Assembly (NCBI RefSeq): GCF_003319175.1
Contig: NZ_QOHK01000007.1
Location: forward strand, 124,001-188,000
Length of the DNA stretch: 64,000 bases
Origin: Blastococcus sp. TF02-8
Lineage (GTDB): Bacteria; Actinomycetota; Actinomycetes; Mycobacteriales; Geodermatophilaceae
Direction: 5' to 3'
Shown here: positions 18,502 to 29,477 of the stretch, one piece after another
Position numbering within the stretch: position 1 is the first letter of the stretch
How the letters are laid out: each line of letters starts with the position of its first letter
Program-made: the position numbers and the translations under genes
Notes under the pieces: generated by a model
What the model was told of the DNA's origin: nothing
The model's database searches: none
Seen by the model: only the letters and a program-made list of their open reading frames with translations

Positions 18502-19865
18502 GCGCCGCCGCCCGCGAACAGGGTGCGCGCCTCGCCGGCGGTGACGACGCTGCCGGTGACGAGCACACCCGAGCCGCCGAGCGCGTCGTCGGGGCCGGCC
18601 TCCGCCAGCTCGATCGCCTCGGTCACCGCCTCGCGCAGCACCGGCTGCACGCTCACCCGGTCGGCACCGAACACCTCGACCGCCAGCGTCGCCAGCTCGT
18701 CGGCCGGGATCGCCCGCGGCGAGGTGTTCTGCGTGACGACGAGCTCCGCGCAGACGTCCTCCAGTGCGGCGAGCATGCCGGCGACGTCCTTGCCGTGCAC
18801 CGCCCCGACGACGCCGACGAGCCGGGTGAAGTCGAAGGACTCGCGCAAGGCCTCCACCGTCGCCGTCATGCCGGCGGGGTTGTGGGCGGCGTCGATCAGC
18901 ACGGTCGGGCTGGTGCGCACCTTCTCCAGCCGGCCGGGCGAGCGCACGCCGGCGAAGGCGGCGCGGACGGTCTCCTGCTCGATGGGACCGGTCGCCGCGC
19001 CCGCGCCGAGGAACGCCTCGACCGCGGCCAGCGCCGTCGCCGCGTTCTGCGCCTGGTGCCGGCCGAACAGGGGCAGGAACACCTCGTCGTACTCACCGCC
19101 GAGGCCCTGCAGCCGCACCTGCTGGCCGCCGACGGCGACCTTGCGCTCCAGCACGCCGAACTCGGTGCCCTCGCGGGCCACCACGGCCTCGACCTCGACC
19201 GCGCGGCGGACCAGCGCGTCCAGTGCGCCGGGCTGCTGGTGGGCGAGCACGGCGATCGAGTCGGCCTTGATGATCCCGGCCTTCTCCCCCGCGATCGTCG
19301 GCACGTCCGGCCCCAGGTACTCGGCGTGGTCCATGTCCACCGGGGTGACGACGGCGACCCGGGCGTCGGCGACGTTCGTCGCGTCCCACCGGCCGCCCAT
19401 GCCGACCTCGATGACGGCGACGTCCACCGGGGCGTCGGCGAACAACGCGTAGGCCATCCCCACCATGACCTCGAAGAAGGACATCGGGATCTCACCGGCG
19501 GCGTCGACCATCTGCACGTAGGGCTCGATGTCGCGGTAGGTCTCGACGAAGCGCTCGGCGCTGACCGGCTCGCCGTCGAGCACGATCCGCTCGCGCATCG
19601 ACTGCAGGTGGGGGCTGGTGAAGCGGCCGACCCGCAGCCCGAAGCCGCGCAGCAGCTCGTCGATCATCCGTGCCGTCGTCGTCTTGCCGTTGGTGCCCGC
19701 CACCTGGATGACCGGCATCGCCCGGTGCGGCGACCCGAGCAGGTCCACCAGGGCGTTGATGCGGGTGAGCGAGGGCTCCAGCCGGCTCTCCGGCCACCTC
19801 GCCAGGAGCTCGTCCTCCACCCGGGCCATGTCCCGGGAACTGTCACCGGTGCTGCCGTTGCTCAT
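18498..19865 (-). CDS. folC: folylpolyglutamate/dihydrofolate synthase
   Basis: 455 residues, Mur-ligase fold. The ATP loop is GTNGKT at 57-62, and the folate-family segment GGRWDATN is present, as is the C-terminal ligase domain with DAAHNP. It adds glutamate to folates and may also make dihydrofolate from dihydropteroate. The start is ATG 19865; the longer frame through valS is antisense. The start codons of folC and valS are only 42 bp apart and divergent. Confidence 0.95.
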   Translation of the reverse strand: MSNGSTGDSSRDMARVEDELLARWPESRLEPSLTRINALVDLLGSPHRAMPVIQVAGTNGKTTTARMIDELLRGFGLRVGRFTSPHLQSMRERIVLDGEPVSAERFVETYRDIEPYVQMVDAAGEIPMSFFEVMVGMAYALFADAPVDVAVIEVGMGGRWDATNVADARVAVVTPVDMDHAEYLGPDVPTIAGEKAGIIKADSIAVLAHQQPGALDALVRRAVEVEAVVAREGTEFGVLERKVAVGGQQVRLQGLGGEYDEVFLPLFGRHQAQNAATALAAVEAFLGAGAATGPIEQETVRAAFAGVRSPGRLEKVRTSPTVLIDAAHNPAGMTATVEALRESFDFTRLVGVVGAVHGKDVAGMLAALEDVCAELVVTQNTSPRAIPADELATLAVEVFGADRVSVQPVLREAVTEAIELAEAGPDDALGGSGVLVTGSVVTAGEARTLFAGGGA

Positions 19866-19894
19866 CCCGTCCAGGATGCCAGCCGGTCGGTTCC

Positions 19895-19900
19895 TAGACT
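19895..19900 (+). promoter_or_regulatory. -10 element for leaderless valS
   Basis: TAGACT fits TANNNT and ends 7 bases before the valS ATG at 19908. No Shine-Dalgarno precedes that ATG. The spacing fits a leaderless transcript beginning at or next to the start codon, common in actinobacteria. Confidence 0.55.
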
Positions 19901-19907
19901 GAGCCAC

Positions 19908-22490
19908 ATGGCTGCCGACCCCGCGACCCCGGACACCGCTGCCCAGGGAGCGACCGTCGAGGTACCCGAGAAGCCGACGCTCGACGGCCTCGAGGAGAAG
20001 TGGATCGCCCGCTGGGCCGAGCAGGACACCTACGGCTTCGACCGCGAGGCCGCGCTGCGGGCCCCGCGCGAGCAGATCTGGTCGATCGACACTCCCCCGC
20101 CGACGGCCAGCGGCTCGCTGCACGTCGGGCACGTGTTCAGCTACACGCACACCGACATCGTTGCCCGGTACCAGCGGATGCGCGGCAAGCACGTCTACTA
20201 CCCGATGGGCTGGGACGACAACGGGCTGCCGACCGAGCGCCGGGTGCAGAACTACTACGGCGTGCGCTGCGACCCCGCGCTCCCCTACGACCCCTCGTTC
20301 GTGCCCCCGGAGAAGCCGGGCAAGGACCAGGTCCCGATCTCCCGGCCCAACTTCGTCGAGCTGTGCATGGCGCTCACCGCCGAGGACGAGGCGGAGTTCG
20401 AGAAGCTGTGGCGCCGCGTGGGCCTGTCGGTGAACTGGTCCGACGTCTACCGGACGATCTCCGAGACCTCCCGCGCCACCGCCCAGCGGATGTTCCTGCA
20501 CAACCTGGCCCGCGGTGAGGCCTACGCCCAGGAGGCCCCGACCCTCTGGGACGTCACCTTCCGCACCGCCGTCGCCCAGGCCGAGCTGGAGGACCGCGAG
20601 CGCCCCGGCGCCTACCACCGGATCTCCTTCCAATCCGCTTCCGGCCCGGTCCACATCGAGACCACCCGTCCCGAGCTGCTCCCGGCCTGCGTCGCCCTGG
20701 TGGCCCACCCCGACGACGAGCGCTACCAGCCGCTGTTCGGGAAGACCGTGACCACGCCGCTGTTCGGCGTCGAGGTCCCGGTCGTGGCCCACCGCCTCGC
20801 CGAGCCGGACAAGGGCTCGGGCATCGCGATGATCTGCACCTTCGGCGACCTGAACGACGTCACCTGGTGGCGCGAGCTGCAGCTGCCCACGCGCCCGATC
20901 GTGGGCTGGGACGGCCGCATCCTGGCCGAGCCGCCGGCCGGCGTCCCGGCCTCCCCGTACGACGAGCTGGCCGGCAAGACCGTGTTCAGCGCCCAGCAGC
21001 GGATCGTGGAGCTGCTCCGGGAGTCCGGTGACCTGCAGGGCGACCCCAAGCCGATCACCCACCCGGTGAAGTTCTTCGAGAAGGGTGAGCGCCCGCTGGA
21101 GATCGTCACCACGCGGCAGTGGTACATCCGCAACGGCGGCCGGGACGCGTCGCTGCGGGAGGCGCTCATCGCCCGCGGCCGGGAGATCCAGTGGGTGCCC
21201 GAGCACATGCGGCACCGCTACGACAACTGGGTCGAGGGCCTCAACGGCGACTGGCTGATCAGCCGGCAGCGGTTCTTCGGCGTCCCGTTCCCGGTCTGGT
21301 ACCGGCTGGACGAGTCGGGTGAGCCGATCCACGACGAGCCGATTCTGGCCGACGAGGCGTCGCTTCCGGTCGACCCGTCCTCCGACGTCCCGCCCGGGTT
21401 CGACGAGTCGCAGCGCGGCGTGCCGGGCGGCTTCATGGCCGACCCCGACATCATGGACACCTGGGCGACCTCGTCGCTGTCGCCGCAGGTCTCCTCCGGC
21501 TGGGACACCGACCCGGAGCTGTTCGCCAAGGTCTTCCCGATGGACCAGCGACCGCAGGCGCACGACATCATCCGCACCTGGCTGTTCTCCACCGTCGTGC
21601 GCTCGCACTTCGAGCACGGCGCCGTGCCCTGGTCGAACGCCACGATCTCCGGCTTCGTCGTCGACCCCGACCGCAAGAAGATGTCGAAGTCGAAGGGCAA
21701 CGCGACGACGCCGATCGACGTCCTGGAGCGCTACGGCACCGATGCGGTGCGCTGGCGCGCGGCCGGTGCCCGCCCGGGCGCGGACTCGCCGTTCGACGAG
21801 GCGCAGATGAAGGTCGGCCGCCGGCTGGCCATGAAGATCCTCAACGTCGGCAAGTTCGTGCTGGGGCTCGGCGCCTCCGCCGCGCTCACGGCCGACGACG
21901 TGACCGAGCCGATCGACCGCGCGCTGCTCGCGGGGCTGGCCGCGGTCGTCGAGGAGGCGACCGCTGCGCTGGAGGCGTTCAACTACACGCGGGCGCTCGA
22001 GGTCGCCGAGACCTTCTTCTGGTCCTTCTGCGACGACTACGTCGAGCTGGTGAAGACCCGCGCGTACGGCGACGGGGCGTCGGCGACCTCGGCGCAGGCC
22101 GCCCTGGCGGTGGCGCTGGACGTGCAGCTGCGGCTGTTCGCCCCGGTGCTGCCGTTCGTGACCGACGAGGTGTGGTCGTGGTGGCAGACCGGCTCGGTGC
22201 ACCGCGCGCCGTGGCCGGCCGCCGCGGACCTGCCGGCCGACGGCGACCCGGCGATCATCCCCGCCGTGGCCGCCGCGCTCGCCGGGGTGCGCAAGGCGAA
22301 GTCCGACGCCAAGCAGTCGATGCGCGCCGAGGTGGAGACCGCCACGGTCACGGCGCCGGCCGACCAGGTGCCGTTCGTCGAGGCGGCTCGGGTGGACCTG
22401 GCCAACGCCGGGCGGATCGCCTCGCTGGTCATCGAGCCCGGTGAGGGCGACCTGCGGGTCGACGTCGTCCTGGCCGAGGTGGCCGAGTAA
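19908..22490 (+). CDS. valS: valine--tRNA ligase
   Basis: 860 residues, class I synthetase. The HIGH motif appears as HVGH at 72-75 and KMSKS at 591-595. An editing (CP1) domain lies between. It charges tRNA-Val. The start ATG 19908 is set by the MAADP N-terminus and the -10 element just before it. The open frame reaching back to 18492 is the complement of folC. Confidence 0.96.
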   Translation: MAADPATPDTAAQGATVEVPEKPTLDGLEEKWIARWAEQDTYGFDREAALRAPREQIWSIDTPPPTASGSLHVGHVFSYTHTDIVARYQRMRGKHVYYPMGWDDNGLPTERRVQNYYGVRCDPALPYDPSFVPPEKPGKDQVPISRPNFVELCMALTAEDEAEFEKLWRRVGLSVNWSDVYRTISETSRATAQRMFLHNLARGEAYAQEAPTLWDVTFRTAVAQAELEDRERPGAYHRISFQSASGPVHIETTRPELLPACVALVAHPDDERYQPLFGKTVTTPLFGVEVPVVAHRLAEPDKGSGIAMICTFGDLNDVTWWRELQLPTRPIVGWDGRILAEPPAGVPASPYDELAGKTVFSAQQRIVELLRESGDLQGDPKPITHPVKFFEKGERPLEIVTTRQWYIRNGGRDASLREALIARGREIQWVPEHMRHRYDNWVEGLNGDWLISRQRFFGVPFPVWYRLDESGEPIHDEPILADEASLPVDPSSDVPPGFDESQRGVPGGFMADPDIMDTWATSSLSPQVSSGWDTDPELFAKVFPMDQRPQAHDIIRTWLFSTVVRSHFEHGAVPWSNATISGFVVDPDRKKMSKSKGNATTPIDVLERYGTDAVRWRAAGARPGADSPFDEAQMKVGRRLAMKILNVGKFVLGLGASAALTADDVTEPIDRALLAGLAAVVEEATAALEAFNYTRALEVAETFFWSFCDDYVELVKTRAYGDGASATSAQAALAVALDVQLRLFAPVLPFVTDEVWSWWQTGSVHRAPWPAAADLPADGDPAIIPAVAAALAGVRKAKSDAKQSMRAEVETATVTAPADQVPFVEAARVDLANAGRIASLVIEPGEGDLRVDVVLAEVAE

Positions 22491-22505
22491 CCGCTGGGCC
22501 TCGTG

Positions 22506-22546
22506 CGGCGAGGGCGCGTTCCCGGGCCGGGGACGCGCCCTCGCCG
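22506..22546. terminator. valS terminator, bidirectional
   Basis: A 14-bp perfect stem, 22506-22519 (CGGCGAGGGCGCGT) with 22533-22546, encloses a GC-rich loop. It lies between the valS stop and the convergent DUF1697 stop, so it can serve both. Confidence 0.8.
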
Positions 22547-22554
22547 CAGAGTGC

Positions 22555-23085
22555 TCAGCGGCTGAGCTCGACCAGCTTGGTGACGGTGTTCCAGTTCCGG
22601 TTCGTGCCGGCCTGGCCGAGGATCCGGTCCCACTTCCACGTGCCCATGGGGCTGTTGATCAGGCCGTCGGGGAGCCACAGGTAGAGCTCGCGGCCGCGCA
22701 GCACGTACTCGCCGCCCTCGGCCTCCGGAGCCGCCGCCACCCGCTCGGGGTCCAGCGGCTCCGGGAAGAAGGTCACCGAGTACCGGCTCGGGTCGGTGAC
22801 GAGGTGGCCCAGCGGGTCGGCAGCCGCGACGTCGGCCAGCTCGCCGGCGGTCCGCAGCACGACCGGGACGTCGAGGGAGAACTCCTCCTCGATCACCTTC
22901 GACAGCTGCCGCGCGAGCTCGGCCTCGGGGAGGTCGCTCTCGAGCAGGACGTTGCCGCTGGCCAGGTGGGTGCGGACCGACCCGTAGCCGCGCTCGCCCA
23001 GCACCTCGCGGAGGCGGGGCATCGCCACCCGGCGGGTGGGCCCCAGGTTGACGGCCCGCAGCAGGGCGACGTACGACGTCATCAC
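22555..23085 (-). CDS. DUF1697 family protein
   Basis: 176 residues, opening with the family signature YVALLRAVNLG and carrying the LASGNVLLES segment. It starts at GTG 23085, or at ATG 23082 directly after. No ribosome-binding site is clear. The family is widespread and of unknown function. Confidence 0.85.
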   Translation of the reverse strand: MMTSYVALLRAVNLGPTRRVAMPRLREVLGERGYGSVRTHLASGNVLLESDLPEAELARQLSKVIEEEFSLDVPVVLRTAGELADVAAADPLGHLVTDPSRYSVTFFPEPLDPERVAAAPEAEGGEYVLRGRELYLWLPDGLINSPMGTWKWDRILGQAGTNRNWNTVTKLVELSR

Positions 23086-23261
23086 GGCGGGAGGCTAGCC
23101 CGGTCCGCGCCGGCCGGCGCTGCGCGGTCGCGCCGAGCAATGCCCCTCCACCCGCCATTCGGCGCCGTCGGATGACCGGTAACGGGGCAACGCCTCCCCC
23201 CGCCGTCCACAGATTCGCCGCAGTCGCCGTCCCGGCGCCCGCGACGGCGCAGGCTGACCGG

Positions 23262-24184
23262 ATGCACGACGTCCTGGAGCTGCTCGGCCCCACCCGGGTC
23301 GCTTCGACCGCCTTCCTCGCCGGGCGCGTCGCGCCACGCACCGTCACCCGATGGCTCGGCACCGGGCAGCTGGTGCGGTTGCACCCGGGCTGGGTGACCG
23401 TTCCGGCGTTCGCCGACGACTGGACCGTTCGCGCCCACGCGGCGACGTCGTACTGCGGTGGCCCGCTGAGCCACTGCAGCGCCCTCGCCGTCCACGGTCT
23501 CGTGGACGAGTTCACCCGGCTGGACGTCACCGTGTCGTCGGACTCCAGGATCCGGAGCTCGCGGTGGCTGCGCGTGCACCGGAGTGGTCGGCCGTTCGGC
23601 CTGACAGCTGCCCGCGGGCTCGTCGTCACCCCCTGGCGAGGTCCCTGGTCGACACCTGGGGGGACGCCCAGCCGGGAGCGCGGCGCGGCTACCCCGACCT
23701 CGCCCGCGGTGCCGTGATCCGGGCGGTGCGGGAACGGCGAGTCGCACCGGAGCACATGGCCGCCGAGCTGGGCCGCCGTCCCAACCTGCCGGGTCGCGCC
23801 GCGTTGCAGGAGCTGCTGCGCCTGGTCGCCGGCGGCAGCCACAGCGAGCTGGAGATCTTCGGCGTCCGACACGTCCTGTCGGTGCCGGGGTTGCCGGAGT
23901 GCCGGCGGCAGTACCGGATCGACCTCCCGGACGGTCCGGTGTTCCTCGATGCCGCCTGGCCGGACGTGCGCCTGGCGGTGGAGCTGGACGGGGCTGCGTT
24001 CCACCGCTCGGCTCCGGCCCGGGAGCGCGATCTGCGGCGCGACGCCGCACTCGCGGCACTCGGATGGCAGACCCTGCGCTTCAGCTTCCGGCGGGCCACG
24101 ACGGAGGCGCCGGCCTGCCGTGCCCAGATCGCCCGGACGTACCGCAGCCGCCAGGGCGTTGCCCCGTGGCCGGACATTCGATGA
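23262..24184 (+). pseudogene. DUF559-type protein with AbiEi-like N-terminus, frameshifted
   Basis: The reading frame is split by a one-base deletion in a run of five C at 23629-23633. Frame one reads from ATG 23262 to VVTP; after restoring one base it continues LARSLVDTW and runs to 24184. The N-terminal part (LLGPTRVAST, VTRWLGTGQLVRLHPG) resembles the winged-helix AbiEi antitoxin domain. The C-terminal part (VELDGAAFH, ERDLRRDAALAALGWQTLRF) is a DUF559 endonuclease-like domain. Either a recent loss-of-function mutation or a sequencing error in the C-run. An 11-bp inverted repeat (GGGGCAACGCC) flanks it at 23184 and 24155. Confidence 0.75.
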
Positions 24185-24198
24185 CGTCGAATGTCCGG
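24170..24198 (+). terminator. hairpin at the end of the DUF559 gene
   Basis: A 12-bp perfect stem, 24170-24181 (CCGGACATTCGA) with 24187-24198, loops over TGACG. The stop codon of the frameshifted gene at 24182-24184 is within the loop. Likely terminator. Confidence 0.7.
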
Positions 24199-24248
24199 TG
24201 CTGGGGCATGGCTCCCGTCAGCCCCGCGGGCGGGCCCCGGGAAACGCA

Positions 24249-24281
24249 GCGAGCCCGCCCCCGGGTCGGGGACGGGCTCGC
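24249..24281 (-). terminator. clpX terminator
   Basis: A 9-bp stem (GCGAGCCCG at 24249-24257 with 24273-24281) is extended inward by CCCC/GGGG. It lies 18 bp beyond the minus-strand clpX stop and is followed on that strand by TGCGTTTCCC, a weak U-tract. Confidence 0.75.
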
Positions 24282-24298
24282 AGGCGTTCAGCGGTCGG

Positions 24299-25570
<1,272 letters not shown>

Positions 25571-25869
25571 CTGCTGACCTCCACCTCGACAGTCGCCGGT
25601 CCTGGTGTCAGGTACCCGCGGGTTTGACCGTGCTGCTCGTGCTCCTGTGCCCCTGCTCGACCTCGCTGACAGGCTGCCCCGCGAGGCTCTCCTCCCGGTT
25701 GTGCTGTCCGGGGATCGGGCGTTCGCCGAACGTACCTGCCGCCGCCGACGGCCCCGGGCAATGACTCACCCGGGTTCGTCCCGGCCGTCCCACTTCTGTC
25801 TCGCAGCCCTCAGACCACCGACGGTACGGGCCGAACACGCGCCACGCGCGCCCCCGGCCCGTACCGGCA
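25571..25869. other. clpX upstream region
   Basis: 299 bp without a gene between clpP2 and clpX. It must hold the clpX promoter on the minus strand. GTTCGCCGAAC at 25721-25731 is a palindrome that begins like a ClgR half-site but lacks the GCG at the expected distance. I see no convincing terminator for clpP2. Confidence 0.4.
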
Positions 25870-26499
25870 TCACGGGGTCGGGAGGGCGTTGAGCTTGCGG
25901 CTCTGGATCACCTGGTCGACGATCCCGTACTCCTTGGCCTCGGGGGCCGTGAGGATCTTGTCGCGGTCGATGTCCTTGCGGACCTGCTCGACCGAACGGC
26001 CCGTGTGCCGGGCGAGGATCTCCTCCATCTGGGTGCGCACCCGCTCGATCTCGGCGGCGTGGATCTCCAGGTCCGAGACCTGTCCACCGGCCTCGCCCGA
26101 GGGCTGGTGGATCAGCACGCGGGAGTAGGGCAGCGCGAGGCGCTTGCCCGGCGTCCCGGCCGCGAGCAGGACGGCGGCGGCCGAGGCGGCCTGGCCCATG
26201 CAGACGGTCTGGATGTCCGGACGGACGAACATCATCGTGTCGTAGATGGCCATCAGCGAGGTGAAGGAGCCACCGGGCGAGTTGATGTAGATCGTGATGT
26301 CACGGTCCGGGTCGTTCGACTCGAGCGTGATGAGCTGCGCCATCACGTCGTTCGCCGACGCGTCGTCGATCTGCACCCCGAGGAAGATGATGCGCTCCTC
26401 GAAGAGCTTGTTGTACGGGTTGGACTCCTTCATGCCGTAGCTCGTCCGCTCCACGAAGGAGGGGAGGACGTAGCGGCTGGAGGGCATCTGGAAGCTCAT
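25870..26499 (-). CDS. clpP2: ATP-dependent Clp protease proteolytic subunit ClpP2
   Basis: 209 residues with catalytic triad Ser106 (GQAASAA), His131 (LIHQPSG) and Asp180. Actinobacteria need both ClpP1 and ClpP2 to form the mixed 14-mer. It follows clpP1 after 20 bp in the same operon. The N-terminal [15 protein letters not shown] segment is the processed region of the ClpP2 type. Confidence 0.96.
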   Translation of the reverse strand: MSFQMPSSRYVLPSFVERTSYGMKESNPYNKLFEERIIFLGVQIDDASANDVMAQLITLESNDPDRDITIYINSPGGSFTSLMAIYDTMMFVRPDIQTVCMGQAASAAAVLLAAGTPGKRLALPYSRVLIHQPSGEAGGQVSDLEIHAAEIERVRTQMEEILARHTGRSVEQVRKDIDRDKILTAPEAKEYGIVDQVIQSRKLNALPTP

Positions 26500-26519
26500 C
26501 TGTGTCTGTCCTCAGGCGC

Positions 26520-27185
26520 TCAGTTGTCGGAGACCGGGTTGGCGCTGTCGGTCATGGTGGCGCGGCTGACGACGTGGTCGACGAAGCCGTACTCCAGGGC
26601 CTCCTGCGCGGTGAACCAGCGGTCGCGGTCGGAGTCCTGCTCGATCTGCTCCACGCTCTGCCCCGTGTGGAAGGACTGCAGCTCGTTGAGCTCCTTCTTG
26701 GTGCGCCGGAAGAGGTCGGCCTGGATGGCGATGTCGGCCGCGGTGCCACCGACGCCGGCGGACGGCTGGTGCATCATGATCCGCGCGTGCGGCAGGGCGT
26801 AGCGCTTGCCCTTGGTGCCGGCGGTGAGCAGGAACTGGCCCATCGAGGCGGCCAGGCCCATCCCGTAGGTGGCGACGTCGCAGTCGATGAACTGCATCGT
26901 GTCGTAGATCGCCATGCCGGCGCTGACCGAGCCACCGGGCGAGTTGATGTAGAGGTGGATGTCCTGCTTGGGGTCCTCGGCGGAGAGCAGCAGCATCTGC
27001 GCGGCCAGCTGGTTGGCGATGACGTCGTCCACCTGGGTGCCCAGGAAGATGATCCGCTCGCGCAGCAGGCGCTCGTAGACCGAGTCGTTGAGGTTCATCC
27101 CCCCGGCGGCGCCACGCAGCATCGGCGCGCTCGCCAGGTTCGGGTCGGTAGTGCTCACGGGTGCGGTGACCTCCGTAGGACTCAT
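26520..27185 (-). CDS. clpP1: ATP-dependent Clp protease proteolytic subunit ClpP1
   Basis: 221 residues with Ser114 (GLAASMG), His139 (MMHQPSAG) and Asp188. It is the partner of ClpP2 in the mixed protease. First gene of clpP1-clpP2, with a ClgR-type site about 130 bp upstream. The N-terminal ~30 residues are a propeptide-like extension. Confidence 0.96.
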   Translation of the reverse strand: MSPTEVTAPVSTTDPNLASAPMLRGAAGGMNLNDSVYERLLRERIIFLGTQVDDVIANQLAAQMLLLSAEDPKQDIHLYINSPGGSVSAGMAIYDTMQFIDCDVATYGMGLAASMGQFLLTAGTKGKRYALPHARIMMHQPSAGVGGTAADIAIQADLFRRTKKELNELQSFHTGQSVEQIEQDSDRDRWFTAQEALEYGFVDHVVSRATMTDSANPVSDN

Positions 27186-27313
27186 CTGTTCAGTCGGTCT
27201 CGGTGGGTGGTGCGGGCTTCGAACGGCCCTCCGGGAGCGGTGCCCCCGGTGGTCGCCTGAGTCCTGTCGACCCTAACGCGGACCTCCGACGTCGCAGTCC
27301 CGATCAGGGCGGT

Positions 27314-27327
27314 GTTCGCCGTCGGCG
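27314..27327 (+). promoter_or_regulatory. ClgR-type operator upstream of clpP1
   Basis: GTTCGC-N5-GCG is exactly the pattern reported for Streptomyces ClgR sites in front of clp operons. It lies 129 bp upstream of the clpP1 start, between the end of tig and clpP1. The site reads on the plus strand, opposite to the gene. ClgR itself is not in the window. Confidence 0.5.
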
Positions 27328-27349
27328 CAGCGAAGCAGCCGGAAACGCG

Positions 27350-27387
27350 CGACGCCGCCCCTCCCCGAGCGGGGAAGGACGGCGTCG
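27350..27387 (-). terminator. tig terminator
   Basis: An 8-bp outer stem (CGACGCCG at 27350-27357 with 27380-27387) continues inward as TCCCC/GGGGA with mismatches between. It lies 21 bp past the tig stop on the minus strand. Confidence 0.65.
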
Positions 27388-27408
27388 TCGGTGGAGCGGG
27401 GAGGCGGA

Positions 27409-28836
27409 TCAGGCCTTGTCGACCGCCTCGGTGTCCTCGACGGCACCCTCGACCGCCTCGACGGCGGCGGCCTCGGCCGAGAGCTCGGCGTCCTCGTCGG
27501 ACGTCGCCTGGACCGTCTTCGGGCGCAGGGCCTCGAGGTCGACCTTGTTGCCCGACGCGTCGGTGATCGTCGTCTGCTCGAGCAGCTGGGCCAGCGTCTT
27601 CGTCCGGCGCACGTCGGCGACGAACTCGGCGATGTTGTTGGACTGCTGCAGCTGCTGGGCGTACTGCTCCGGGCTCACCCGGTTGCGCTGGGCCTGCGCC
27701 ATGATCTGCGCCGAGAGGTCGTCGTTGTCGACGGTGACCTCACGGGCGTCGGCGATCGCGTCGAGGATGAACTGGGTCTTGACCGCCTCCTCGACGTTCT
27801 TCTTCTGCTCGGCGTCGTAGGCCTCGCGGCTCTCCGCGCCGGTCATCTGGAGGAAGGCGTCCCAGTCCATCCCGGCCTGGCGCAGCTCCTGCTCGAAGGA
27901 CCGGTTGCGCCACTCGATCTCGCGCTCGACCAGGTTCTCCGGCATCGGCACCTCGATGGTCTCGAGGAGGTGCTCGACCAGCTTGTCGCGGGCCTGCGCG
28001 CCCTGCTGGATCACCTTGGTGCGGGCCAGGCGGGTGCGGACGTCCTCGCGCAGCTCGGCGAGGGTGTCGAACTCGCTGGCGGTCTGGGCGAAGTCGTCGT
28101 CCAGCTCCGGCAGCTCCTTCTCCTTGACCGAGCGGACCGTGACGGTCACGTCGGCCATCTCGCCCGAGTTGGGGCCGGAGAGCAGCGCGGTCTGGAAGGT
28201 CTTCGACTCGTCGGCGGAGAGGCCGACGACGGCGTCGTCCAGGCCCTCCATGAGGTTGCCCGAGCCGACCTCGTAGGACATGCCCGTGGTCGAGCCGTCC
28301 TCCAGGACCTCGCCGCCCAGCTTCGCCTCGAGGTCGATGGAGACGAAGTCGCCCTGCTGGGCGGGGCGCTCGACGGCCTGCAGCATGCCGAAGCGCTCGC
28401 GCATGACGGTGACCTGCTGGTCGATCTCCTCGTCGGTGACCTCGACGTCGTCGACGGTCACGGCGAGCTCGTCCAGCGCCGGCAGGGTCAGCTGGGGGGC
28501 GACGTCGACCTCGGCGGTGAAGGCGAGGGACTCGTTGTCGTCCAGGCGGGTCACCTCGACCTCGGGCTGGCCGAGGACGCGCACCTGGTTCTCGCGGACG
28601 ACCTCGGCGTAGAGCTCCGGGATGGCGTGCTGGACGACCTGCTCCAGGACGACGGGACGGCCGATGCGCTGGTCGAGGACGCGGTTGGGCACCTTGCCGG
28701 GGCGGAAGCCGGGGACGCGGACCTGCTTGCCCAGCTCCTTGTAAACCTCACCGAAGGCGTGGTCCAGGTCGCCCCATGCCACCTCGATCGCCATCTTGAC
28801 CCGAGTCGGGCTCAGTTCCTCGATGGTGCTCTTCAC
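27409..28836 (-). CDS. tig: trigger factor
   Basis: 475 residues: ribosome-binding N-domain, PPIase (FKBP-like) domain in the middle and helical C-domain, ending in an acidic Ala/Glu tail. It is the ribosome-bound chaperone for nascent chains. The start is GTG 28836 (KSTIEELSPTRV), preceded by GAGGAG at about 10 bp. It is immediately upstream of the clp genes, as in many bacteria. Confidence 0.96.
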   Translation of the reverse strand: MKSTIEELSPTRVKMAIEVAWGDLDHAFGEVYKELGKQVRVPGFRPGKVPNRVLDQRIGRPVVLEQVVQHAIPELYAEVVRENQVRVLGQPEVEVTRLDDNESLAFTAEVDVAPQLTLPALDELAVTVDDVEVTDEEIDQQVTVMRERFGMLQAVERPAQQGDFVSIDLEAKLGGEVLEDGSTTGMSYEVGSGNLMEGLDDAVVGLSADESKTFQTALLSGPNSGEMADVTVTVRSVKEKELPELDDDFAQTASEFDTLAELREDVRTRLARTKVIQQGAQARDKLVEHLLETIEVPMPENLVEREIEWRNRSFEQELRQAGMDWDAFLQMTGAESREAYDAEQKKNVEEAVKTQFILDAIADAREVTVDNDDLSAQIMAQAQRNRVSPEQYAQQLQQSNNIAEFVADVRRTKTLAQLLEQTTITDASGNKVDLEALRPKTVQATSDEDAELSAEAAAVEAVEGAVEDTEAVDKA

Positions 28837-28967
28837 AGCGGCAGTGCTCCTCGGTAAGACAGCGGATGGGGCGCCGGAGTGCTCCGACGGCGCCGGTCGA
28901 CCCCCGAGTCTACGGACGTCGGGGGTTGGGGCGCCGGGGCGGGATGCGCCGCCCGCAGCGCCCACGG

Positions 28968-29041
28968 TCGGGGTGACAGGATTTGAACCTGCGGCCCCCC
29001 GCTCCCAAAGCGGGTGCGCTACCAAGCTGCGCTACACCCCG
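28968..29041 (-). tRNA. tRNA-Pro(TGG)
   Basis: On the minus strand the 7-bp acceptor stem CGGGGTG/CACCCCG, a D-arm with GCGCAGCTTGGTAGCGC, anticodon loop TTTGGGA (anticodon TGG) and T-arm GGTTCAAATCC are all intact. 74 nt with discriminator A and no encoded CCA. It lies upstream of tig. Confidence 0.96.
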
Positions 29042-29148
29042 TAGCCCGGCTGAGTCTAGGCGCGTACCCCGGGCGCCCCGCCGCGCGCCCGGGCGAGGGT
29101 GGACTGCGGGGCCACGGGACGACAGCCGCTAGGCTGTCCGGGCACCTC

Positions 29149-29222
29149 GCGGGTGTAGCTCAATGGTAGAGCCCCAGCCTTCCAAGCTGGCCATGCCGGT
29201 TCGATCCCGGTCACCCGCTCCA
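29149..29222 (+). tRNA. tRNA-Gly(TCC), integration site
   Basis: Acceptor GCGGGTG/CACCCGC, D-arm TAGCTCAATGGTAGA, anticodon loop CTTCCAA (anticodon TCC) and T-arm CGGTTCGATCCCG are complete. The CCA end is encoded at 29220-29222. The 3' 50 bases recur at 51086-51135, so this gene is the attachment site of an integrated element and stays intact at its left end. Confidence 0.96.
29173..29222 (+). repeat. attL-like copy of the 50-bp tRNA-Gly repeat
   Basis: Identical over 50 bp to 51086-51135. It runs from the anticodon stem through the encoded CCA, the segment most often used by tyrosine integrases. Similarity continues imperfectly for about 135 bp downstream of both copies. Confidence 0.88.
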
Positions 29223-29280
29223 CGCCCTGACCGGCTCGTATGCCCGTCTGCGCAGCTCAGCGCGGCCTTAGCGCCGCTCA

Positions 29281-29357
29281 CGTGCCTTTGCCGAGCTGAC
29301 CCCTGTTGACCGCTGACCACCGGTTTTGGCCAGTGCTTAAGGCACGGAAAAGGCACG
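29281..29357 (+). repeat. paired AAGGCACG repeats, possible integrase arm sites (left)
   Basis: AAGGCACG occurs at 29339-29346 and 29350-29357, starts 11 bp apart, with an inverted copy (CGTGCCTT) at 29281-29288. The direct pair is kept at 51252/51263, and a close variant at 51020/51031, always 11 bp apart. Spacing of one helical turn beside an att core suggests arm-type sites for an integrase or accessory protein. Confidence 0.55.
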
Positions 29358-29477
29358 TCCTCGAGCGGGCCGAGCTACGAGCGCGTTGTCCTACGGCTCG
29401 CTGCACTGCCAGGTGAAACCGGCTCTTCTTACTTGAGGTGGCCGTCGGCTGGGGCGCCACGGCTCCGGGAATCGCCA

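Noticed and set aside
18498-22202. Very long minus-strand open frame covering folC and valS
   Set aside because: Only 18498-19865 encodes FolC; the rest is the complement of valS and has no protein features.
25721-25731. GTTCGCCGAAC palindrome upstream of clpX as a ClgR or LexA site
   Set aside because: It lacks the GCG at the ClgR distance and does not match TCGAAC-N4-GTTCGA; kept only as a note.
29129-29356. Minus-strand frame over tRNA-Gly, and its twin at 51051-51479, with similar proteins
   Set aside because: The similarity arises from the duplicated tRNA/att DNA; there is no start context or domain.
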